A stretch of 11,086 bases of DNA from Methanocorpusculum sp. MCE (lineage in GTDB: Archaea > Halobacteriota > Methanomicrobia > Methanomicrobiales > Methanocorpusculaceae). Below the pieces are notes generated by a model that was not told the DNA's origin, searched no databases, and saw only the letters and a program-made list of their open reading frames with translations. Location: the NCBI GenBank assembly GCA_003315675.1, contig NIZU01000051.1:1-11086 (forward strand), written 5' to 3'. The position numbers and the translations under genes were made by a program. Shown here piece by piece: positions 6,215 through 11,086 of this stretch; position 1 is the first letter of the stretch, and every line of letters begins with the position of its first letter.

Positions 6215-7174
6215 ATGCAGCTTACCGGCTGGATGGAAGAGAACGGCCGGTTGCTCGACCGTGCCGAGATCGAAACCATTTCCGCAGCCAGGCTTTCAGC
6301 ATGCGGCGGCGAGTTTCTTCTGGAGACGGATGATGCCTTCATCCGCGACAAATACCACATCATGCCCGGGAATCCCGAGGGGAAGCAGATCATCACCGCC
6401 GAACCATCTGTTCCTGATCTTCACCTCGATGAAGCCATCCGGACTGCCGTTTATCTCCGGACATCCGATGACGCCGTGACCACGCTTTCGGGCGGCGTTG
6501 ACTCATCCCTCGTCGCGGCTCTTGCAGGACGCCCCTGCATCGCCGTAGGAGTTTCGGGTTCGCATGATTTAGCCGCTGCTGAAAAGACCGCCGAGATTCT
6601 GGACCTCACGCTTACCGTAAAAGAGATCGGCATGGATGATCTTCGAGAGGCGCTTGATGTGGTTCTTAGGATCATCCCGCGAGTCACCCCGCTCGACGTC
6701 GAGATCGCGGTAACCGGCTACTTCATCGCCGCTCTCGCAAAAGAGACCGGGGCGGAAAGGATCCTAACCGGTCAGGCTGCCGATGAACTGTTCGGCGGGT
6801 ATGCACGATACGGCAGATCATCTGATCTCCGTGCAGATCTTGCCGCCGACTTTGCCGGCCTTTCCCTGCAGCGGGAAAGGGATGCGGCGGTCGCCTCGCA
6901 TTTCGGCGTCTGGTACTCGCTGCCATTTATGGACGAGCGGGTCGTTCGCGCCTCCAAAACGTTCAGCCCCGAAGAACTGGTGAAAGGCGACCTTCGAAAG
7001 ATCGCCCTTCGAAACGTCGCCGCCAAACATCTCCCGGGAGAGATCGCCTGGAAACCGAAAAAAGCCATGCAGTATGGGAGCGGCATATCCTCGACCCTTG
7101 CAAAGATCGCAAAAGCGGAAGGCTGCAAAGGATCCCGGGAACTGATCACAAAACTCTACCCGGATAAGGTATAA
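6215..7174 (+). CDS. Stand-alone AsnB-type PP-loop synthetase (asparagine synthase-like)
   Basis: A 319-aa protein matching the C-terminal synthetase domain of asparagine synthetase B. SGGVDSS (92-98) is the PP-loop that binds ATP pyrophosphate. TGQAADELFGGY (185-196) corresponds to the AsnB SGEGSDELFGGY element, and the C-terminal PKKAMQYGSGI (281-291) contains the expected basic active-site segment. Such enzymes adenylate a carboxylate and transfer the acyl group to nitrogen. The usual N-terminal Ntn glutaminase domain with catalytic Cys2 is missing: only about 80 residues precede the PP-loop, with a possible remnant around FLLETDDAFIRDKYHIMPG. It would therefore use ammonia, another amine donor or a partner glutaminase, and the true product is unknown. 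It starts at the base after the regulator's stop and belongs to that operon. Confidence 0.8.
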   Translation: MQLTGWMEENGRLLDRAEIETISAARLSACGGEFLLETDDAFIRDKYHIMPGNPEGKQIITAEPSVPDLHLDEAIRTAVYLRTSDDAVTTLSGGVDSSLVAALAGRPCIAVGVSGSHDLAAAEKTAEILDLTLTVKEIGMDDLREALDVVLRIIPRVTPLDVEIAVTGYFIAALAKETGAERILTGQAADELFGGYARYGRSSDLRADLAADFAGLSLQRERDAAVASHFGVWYSLPFMDERVVRASKTFSPEELVKGDLRKIALRNVAAKHLPGEIAWKPKKAMQYGSGISSTLAKIAKAEGCKGSRELITKLYPDKV

Positions 7175-7176
7175 GT
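7168..7176 (+). promoter_or_regulatory. Possible TATA box for the small membrane protein gene
   Basis: GGTATAAGT overlaps the stop of the AsnB-like gene and is centred about 30 bp before ATG 7202, which fits an archaeal promoter giving a nearly leaderless transcript. No Shine-Dalgarno sequence precedes 7202, in keeping with that. The gene could equally be read through from upstream. Confidence 0.35.
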
Positions 7177-7201
7177 CTGCCCGGTCCAATAACATTAAGA
7201 A

Positions 7202-7531
7202 ATGACCGATATTTCCGGATTTGAACTGACCAGCCTTGCAGGCATAATCGGTTTCATCCTTATCTGTCTCATCCTCGTCATTGTTTTTACAAAACTGGAA
7301 CACAGATTCGCCAAAAAGCCTGCTTCAAAACAGCAGTCCGCTCCTGCGGAGCCTCGCGGGAAAAACGAATCCGGTTCCACCGGGGAGGCCCAGCCTGCAG
7401 TTACTGTCGGCCAGGTGTATCAGAAAGAAGACGGGACCCTCGCACAGTATGCCGCCGACGGGACATTCCGCAAAATACAAGAGAAGTGCTCCGGTGCGGG
7501 TCCTCTTCACCCTGCCGTTGTGGAATTATAG
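7202..7531 (+). CDS. Small single-span membrane protein, hypothetical
   Basis: A 109-aa protein with one hydrophobic segment at about residues 11-31 (LAGIIGFILICLILVIVF), followed by a basic stretch (KLEHRFAKKPASK) that by the positive-inside rule would be cytoplasmic. A low-complexity Ser/Pro/Glu/Gly linker (about 43-65) then leads to a small C-terminal part, VGQVYQKEDGTLAQYAADGTFRKI. The plan resembles small anchor subunits such as OadG-type proteins, but no family motif is recognised. The last 25 bp overlap tail-to-tail with the opposite membrane protein gene. It lies 27 bp after the AsnB-like gene and may be in that operon or have its own promoter. Confidence 0.6.
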   Translation: MTDISGFELTSLAGIIGFILICLILVIVFTKLEHRFAKKPASKQQSAPAEPRGKNESGSTGEAQPAVTVGQVYQKEDGTLAQYAADGTFRKIQEKCSGAGPLHPAVVEL

Positions 7532-7947
7532 AGATTTGCGACGACACCGTCTTTAAACGTCCCGACCACCAGCACCGAGTATATCGTATCGCCTATATTC
7601 GGAGGAATTTTATATTTGATCCTGATTCCCGGACTGTAGGTTTCCGGAAGATTGACCGGCTCGGCCCTGATCCCGTTGATATAGATCTCCAGCAGTGCAA
7701 GACCCTCCATGTCCTTGCCGCTTACTAGCTCCAGCTCGATCTGCTGATTATCGGAACTGGCGGTCAGTCCGACGATTTTTATGATATATGCCCCGCCCCC
7801 GTAGGTATTAAGAATGAACATGCTCACGATGATGGTCAAAAGAATCGCGATGGCCAGACCTAAAGCAAAACCTATCAGTGTCGGAGCAGGGAGCGTCTTT
7901 CCGGAAAAATAGTCCCAGAAGACATCGAGGAATGTTGCCACTGTCAC
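7507..7947 (-). CDS. Membrane-anchored hypothetical protein, pilin-like architecture
   Basis: A 146-aa protein with a short N-terminal segment, one strong transmembrane helix at about 23-46 (PTLIGFALGLAIAILLTIIV...), then about 95 residues rich in alternating hydrophobic/polar positions (IELELVSG, ALLEIYINGI, GIRIKYKIPP, TIYSVLVVGTF), which suggests an external beta-sandwich. The plan resembles archaeal pilin-like or Ig-like anchored surface proteins, but no class III signal peptidase site is evident, so it is unlikely to be a processed pilin. The gene is transcribed alone, divergent from the epimerase gene and convergent with the small membrane protein gene. A TATA-like element about 22 bp upstream suggests a leaderless transcript. 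Function unknown. Confidence 0.65.
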   Translation of the reverse strand: MTVATFLDVFWDYFSGKTLPAPTLIGFALGLAIAILLTIIVSMFILNTYGGGAYIIKIVGLTASSDNQQIELELVSGKDMEGLALLEIYINGIRAEPVNLPETYSPGIRIKYKIPPNIGDTIYSVLVVGTFKDGVVANLYNSTTAG

Positions 7948-7963
7948 GGAATTGGCGTTAATT

Positions 7964-7973
7964 AACTATAAAC
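7964..7973 (-). promoter_or_regulatory. TATA-like element upstream of the 146-aa membrane protein
   Basis: On the minus strand CGTTTATAGT is centred about 22 bp before the ATG at 7945-7947. The plus strand reads ACTATAAACG and could serve the divergent epimerase gene with a leader of about 70 nt, since no better TATA box is seen before 8065. Either use is inferred from position. Confidence 0.35.
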
Positions 7974-8064
7974 GTTCTCTTAACGACACTCTCCATTTTG
8001 GAAAAGGTTACGTGTCGGCGCGTATTCCGTCTCCCTTATCACGCACAAAAACCAATAGAATTCT

Positions 8065-8991
8065 ATGAACTGTATCGTCACCGGAGGAGCGGGATTCATC
8101 GGCTCGCATTTGGTGGATCTCCTCGTCGAAAACCATCATCAGGTCACAGTGATCGACTCGATGGTTGCCGGAAGAATGGCCAATATCGAGAAGAACCTTG
8201 CAGAGATAACCTTTGTTCAGGCGGATCTGCTTAAAGACGGCTGGCAGAAGCACTTCTCCGGCGCCGACAGAGTATATCACATAGCTGCCGATCCGGATGT
8301 CCGCGGATCCGCACGCAAATCCTTTGAGGTGTATGAGAACAATGTCACGGCGACGGTCAAAGTTCTCGAAGCGATGAAGGAGTATGGCGTAAAAGAGATC
8401 GTCTTCACCTCGACCTCTACCGTGTACGGCGAAGCATCGGTGATCCCGACGCCCGAGACCTACTCGCCGATGATTCCGATCTCGGTGTACGGGGCAAGCA
8501 AACTTGCCTGCGAGGCGATGATCTCGTCGTATGCGGCGACCTACGGCTGGAAGGCCTGGGTTTACCGGTTCGCAAATATTGTCGGCGCCCGCAGCACGCA
8601 CGGGATCATCTACGACTTCGTGCAGAAACTCCGGGCAAGCCCGAATGAACTGGAGATTCTCGGTGACGGAAGGCAGAGCAAATCCTATCTTGCCGTCGAA
8701 AACTGCGTGAAGGCGATGATTTTTGCACCCGAGGTCTCAAGCGACACCTTCAACTTCTTCAATATCGGATCGGAAGACTGGGTCAATGTGAAAAGGATCG
8801 CCGAACAGATCGTCGAGGAGATGGGACTGGAAAATGTGAAGTTCAACTTCACCGGCGGCGATCGGGGATGGGTTGGCGATGTTCCGCTGATGAGACTCGG
8901 CGTCGACAAGCTCAAGTCCTACGGCTGGGAGCCGGGGATCACCTCGGAAGAAAGTGTCCGGTGGGCGATACGGGCAACTCTCGCTGAGTGA
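8065..8991 (+). CDS. NAD-dependent sugar-nucleotide epimerase (GalE-like)
   Basis: A 308-aa extended short-chain dehydrogenase/reductase, the right length for the archaeal GalE-like branch. The Rossmann NAD-binding motif TGGAGFIGSH is at residues 6-15. The catalytic set is TSTSTVYG (115-122) plus Tyr142-x3-Lys146 in VYGASK. RFANIVGAR (168-176) and the later GDGRQSKSYL are also typical of UDP-hexose 4-epimerases, which interconvert UDP-glucose and UDP-galactose or their N-acetyl forms for glycans in the envelope and S-layer. The exact substrate cannot be read from sequence. No strong ribosome binding site precedes ATG 8065, but the start places the Rossmann motif correctly. The gene stands alone, followed by the right copy of the structured repeat and a hairpin/T-run. 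It appears intact. Confidence 0.88.
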   Translation: MNCIVTGGAGFIGSHLVDLLVENHHQVTVIDSMVAGRMANIEKNLAEITFVQADLLKDGWQKHFSGADRVYHIAADPDVRGSARKSFEVYENNVTATVKVLEAMKEYGVKEIVFTSTSTVYGEASVIPTPETYSPMIPISVYGASKLACEAMISSYAATYGWKAWVYRFANIVGARSTHGIIYDFVQKLRASPNELEILGDGRQSKSYLAVENCVKAMIFAPEVSSDTFNFFNIGSEDWVNVKRIAEQIVEEMGLENVKFNFTGGDRGWVGDVPLMRLGVDKLKSYGWEPGITSEESVRWAIRATLAE

Positions 8992-9066
8992 AGATTTCTA
9001 TTTAACCATCATCCATATTTTATTCGGGGTGCGGGTGAGTGACTGCGGGCTGCCCTGCAGGGGCGG

Positions 9067-9129
9067 CCTCAGCTGAGCAAATCTTTGATTTGCGACCCGG
9101 CGCGGAGCGTCCCGCGGTGGAGATATCTT
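9067..9129 (+). repeat. Structured 3'-end repeat, right copy
   Basis: This 63-bp segment equals the minus strand of 173-254 except for one mismatch and the absence of the 19-bp internal duplication. It keeps the GCAAATC/GATTTGC hairpin (9077-9093), the CGCGG/CCGCG hairpin and a terminal GATATCTT. Its gene-proximal flank is a different hairpin built on CCCTGCAGGG, so the head is variable and the body conserved. It lies 3' of the epimerase gene in the same sense, as the left copy does for the dehydrogenase gene. Confidence 0.75.
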
Positions 9130-9144
9130 AGATTTTGATTCAGC

Positions 9145-9161
9145 AAAAGGTATCCTTTTTT
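9145..9161 (+). terminator. Hairpin plus T-run, likely epimerase terminator
   Basis: AAAAGG (9145-9150) pairs with CCTTTT (9154-9159) around TAT, and the T-run continues to 9161. It lies just beyond the repeat and would end the epimerase transcript. Between here and about 9250 no gene is seen; the sequence is AT-rich. Confidence 0.5.
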
Positions 9162-9269
9162 GAGAGATGGTTAAATCGGCTAATATTCCCATCGCAGGGC
9201 TCCAAAAAATAGTTTTCCCGCTACATTTTGAGTAATAATAATCATGAAGGAGGGCCTATTCATTGTAAT

Positions 9270-9890
9270 ATGGATGAAAAACCTGAAGGGTGGAATCAGG
9301 AGCTATATGAAAAGCTGAGTTTTGAATATCTGATCGAGTGTGCAGAGAACAAGAGAATAGATGAGTGGAATGCTCAGTATCAGGAATATCTGGAATCGGA
9401 ATGGAAGAGGTTGTATACCGAGAGGAAGTGGGATCCAGATAATGTTTTCGAGCTTGTGAAGAGACAGCCTGATTTTAAAAGACCTGATTTTTCAGGGAAA
9501 GATTTTCAGGAGACAATATCCCAAGGCATCAATTTTGCAGGAGCACACCTAGAATGAGCAGACTTCAGCGGAGCACACCTAGAATGAGCAAGCTTCAACG
9601 GAGCACACCTTCAAAGGGTATACTTTGTGGAGACATCCCTCGAAGGGACCTGCTTCTGGGGATCACTCCTCGAACAGACAATCTTTAGCGGAACACACAT
9701 AGATGGAGCAAACTTCGGGGGAACACACCTAGAAGGAGCAGACTTCAGTGGAGCACACCTGGAAGGAGCAGATTTATCATGGGCTATCGTCAATGAGAAT
9801 ACTTCATTTAGAGACATAGATATTGATGATGCGACCATACCTCTGTTTTCGAGAATATTATCTTGGAAAAATAAAAATGAGAATTTCTAA
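9270..9890 (+). pseudogene. Pentapeptide-repeat protein gene with two in-frame TGA codons
   Basis: One reading frame runs from here to the TAA at 9888-9890. It encodes an acidic N-terminal region of about 65 residues (MDEKPEGWNQ...) and then pentapeptide repeats of the A(D/N)(L/F)xx type, such as GADFSGAHLE. These fold as a right-handed quadrilateral beta-helix; some relatives mimic DNA, most are uncharacterised. Codons 96 (9555-9557) and 106 (9585-9587) are TGA where sister units have GGA (Gly), so an ordinary ribosome would make only a 95-residue fragment. The frame stays repeat-coding after both stops. A strong AAGGAGGG lies at 9246-9253, rather far (17 nt) from ATG 9270. The frame is open to a TTG at 9228, so the start is uncertain. 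AT-rich composition unlike the genes to the left suggests acquired DNA. Recent inactivation is the simplest reading. Confidence 0.8.
9481..9780 (+). repeat. Ten 30-bp tandem units encoding pentapeptide pairs
   Basis: The coding sequence keeps an exact 30-bp period with no indel. Units at 9541-9570 and 9571-9600 are nearly identical (differences only in their last third) and both carry the TGA. Units at 9721 and 9751 are close relatives carrying GGA instead. Units at 9481, 9511 and 9601-9690 are more diverged. The pattern shows recent unit duplication or conversion at the 5' side of the array. Confidence 0.85.
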
Positions 9891-9895
9891 CAACC

Positions 9896-9903
9896 TTTTT
9901 TTT
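9896..9903 (+). terminator. T8 tract after the pentapeptide-repeat gene
   Basis: An eight-base T-run begins 5 bp after the stop at 9888-9890, a plausible archaeal terminator. It is followed by a 14-bp perfect palindrome AGAAAGTACTTTCT (9907-9920) ahead of the transposase gene, which could belong to the insertion-sequence end. Confidence 0.45.
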
Positions 9904-9942
9904 GACAGAAAGTACTTTCTTTTCGTACGTTGAGTAGTATGT

Positions 9943-10907
9943 ATGGGGACTTTCAGCAGCTTTGGTCTCAACCAGGCATATCACGAACGTTATGAAAAAC
10001 TTGGCGACCGTCTCTCCGACGTTGGTAAAACACTTGATTGGGATGTGTTTCGCCCTCTTCTTGAATCCATTTTCGCCCTCTTCTTGAATCCATGTATGCA
10101 AATAAATCCGGCAAGGGCGGTCATCCCAATGTCGATGTCATACTTATGTTCAAGATTCAGCTTCTGGAAGTTTGGTATAATCTGTCTGATATAGCCGTTG
10201 AACGTGAAAGTTATGATCTGCTTTCTTTTTGGCATTTCCTTGGGTGTCCTGACAAAATACCCGACAATTCAACGATCTGGTTATTTCGGGAGCGCATGTC
10301 CGAATCAGGCGTTGATACATTGGTCTGGCAGGAGTTTCAGAGACAACTTGACCTGAAAGGTCTGAAAATTGAACAAGGTATGATTCAGGATGCAACGTTT
10401 GTGTATGCTGAACCCGGTCATTGTAAGAAAGACACGCCGCGAGGAGATCAGGCAAAAACACGACGGGATAAAGATGGAAAAATCATGTCCAAGAACGGCA
10501 AAATGCACTATGGCTATAAACTTCATACCATCATGGATACGACGCACGATCTTATTCGACGCATTGAAACCACCACGGCAAATGTTCATGATAGTCAGGT
10601 GGACCTCTCAGAAAAAGGAGAAGTGGTCTATCGGGATCGGGGATATCAGGGAGCAAAATGCAAGGGATATAGTGCCACAATGAAAAGGGGAGCGAGAGGG
10701 CATCCCATTGGCATACGAGATAAACCGAGAAATATGCGAATAAGTAGGAAGAGATCAAATGGCGAGAGACCCTATGTAGTGATCAAAAATATCTTTCATG
10801 CAGGGTTGGTAAAGGTAACAACGCTGCAAAGAGTACGAGTGAAAAATATGCTGGCTGCATTTTGTTATAATATCTATCAGGTGAAAACGATTCAAAACAG
10901 AGTGTAA
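9943..10907 (+). pseudogene. IS5-family transposase gene, frameshifted by a 23-bp duplication
   Basis: Two overlapping frames make up one IS5-type DDE transposase. The first (from ATG 9943) reads MGTFSSFGLNQAYHERYEKL and continues to DWDVFRPLLES. The second (ATG 10092 onward, 271 aa) continues with MYANKSGKGGHPNVDV, VWYNLSD, a first catalytic Asp in QDATF (residue 100 of that frame), YRDRGYQG with Asp182, and GERPYVVIK with Glu225. Removing one copy of an exact 23-bp tandem duplication at 10048-10093 joins them into a continuous 313-aa protein, close to the usual IS5 size. As it stands, full-length transposase cannot be made by normal translation. Transposases of this family cut and paste their own element by a DDE mechanism. 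Clear terminal inverted repeats or target duplications were not found, so element ends are undefined. AT-rich composition matches the neighbouring pentapeptide gene. Confidence 0.88.
10048..10093 (+). repeat. Exact 23-bp tandem duplication inside the transposase gene
   Basis: 10048-10070 and 10071-10093 are identical, starting TTTCGCCCTC and ending GAATCCAT. Because 23 is not a multiple of three, the second copy shifts the frame. Perfect identity points to a recent replication-slippage or repair event. Confidence 0.95.
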
Positions 10908-10946
10908 ATTTAAAAAAAAAACGTCAAGGAATAATGGGTATTCTTC

Positions 10947-10970
10947 TTTTTTTGGGGGGGGTGAGGGGGT
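10947..10970 (+). promoter_or_regulatory. T7-G8 homopolymer tract and GGTGAG ribosome binding site
   Basis: Seven T (10947-10953) are followed directly by eight G (10954-10961), then GTGAGGGGGT up to the ATG at 10971. The GGTGAG element at 10960-10965 is a good archaeal Shine-Dalgarno sequence at suitable spacing. Homopolymers of this length are prone to slippage, and here a length change would alter the spacing upstream of the start region. The T-run may also terminate transcription from the transposase gene. Confidence 0.45.
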
Positions 10971-11086
10971 ATGGATGTAGCCAATCTCCTATACATGACA
11001 TCCCAGGAAAACATGGAAAAACGCCTCGAAGAACTCGAACGCGACTATGCCGACCTCATGGAACGGGTCCGCGACCTCGAACTCCA
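10971..11086 (+). CDS. Partial coiled-coil protein, runs off the window
   Basis: The frame from ATG 10971 stays open to the window end (38 codons). It starts MDVANLLYMTSQENM and continues with a charged stretch, EKRLEELERDYADLMERV, with heptad-like spacing of Leu/Met/Val, so a coiled coil is likely near the N-terminus. GC-rich codon use matches the core genes to the left of 9000 and not the AT-rich patch just before it, which suggests that core sequence resumes here. The GGTGAG ribosome binding site supports the start. No family can be named from this fragment. Confidence 0.6.
   Translation, partial: MDVANLLYMTSQENMEKRLEELERDYADLMERVRDLEL

Noticed and set aside
6818..7303. Minus-strand ORF opposite the AsnB-like C-terminus and the next gene's start
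   Set aside because: It spans two plus-strand genes and has no promoter or recognisable domain.
173..9129. The inverted repeat pair as ends of a 9-kb composite transposon
   Set aside because: The interval holds core genes such as mcm and mptD, there is no transposase between the arms and no target duplication was seen; independent repeat copies are simpler.
9555..9587. Selenocysteine at the two TGA codons
   Set aside because: Sister units encode Gly at this structural position, no SECIS-like hairpin was recognised after the gene, and pentapeptide proteins are not known selenoproteins.
9896..10945. Terminal inverted repeats of the IS5 element (TTGAC near 9902 and in the reverse complement near 10922)
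   Set aside because: Only about five bases match and no target duplication is visible; ends cannot be fixed.

Overview
The window looks like a chromosomal segment of a methanogenic archaeon, most likely a Methanomicrobiales / Methanocorpusculum-like organism. The evidence is a single archaeal-type MCM helicase, an MptD-family dihydroneopterin aldolase (archaeal methanopterin pathway), TATA-type promoters with short leaders, and U-tract terminators. The genus is an inference from gene style and was not checked. Roughly 280-9000 is GC-rich core sequence. About 9130-10960 is visibly more AT-rich and holds two broken genes, so it reads as an accessory or decaying patch.

Layout. 1-278 is non-coding: a perfect 16-bp palindrome, A-tracts and a structured repeat. 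279-1646 (-) is an aldehyde dehydrogenase, divergent from a PaaI-type hotdog thioesterase at 1716-2153. 2207-5510 is a tight operon: MCM helicase, MptD, then a TatD-like metal-dependent hydrolase. 5511-6013 is a long AT-rich gap with a possible 49-aa ORF, a foldable segment, and an elaborate control region (17-bp perfect inverted repeat, three GTTAC-type operator sites about 31 bp apart, TATA box). It feeds a two-gene operon: a 66-aa ribbon-helix-helix-like protein and a stand-alone AsnB-type PP-loop synthetase without a glutaminase domain. Two small single-span membrane proteins follow, tail-to-tail with a 25-bp overlap (7202-7531 +, 7507-7947 -), then a GalE-like sugar-nucleotide epimerase (8065-8991).

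The repeat at 173-254 returns in inverted orientation at 9067-9129. Both copies lie just 3' of a gene and in the same sense as that gene. After it come a pentapeptide-repeat gene interrupted by two in-frame TGA codons at the same position of adjacent 30-bp units, an IS5-family transposase gene frameshifted by an exact 23-bp tandem duplication, and the start of a coiled-coil protein running off the window behind a T7-G8 homopolymer tract.

No tRNA, rRNA or CRISPR array was seen. The best candidates for something undescribed are the 5884-6214 operator array with its small regulator and AsnB-like partner, and the paired 3'-end repeat.
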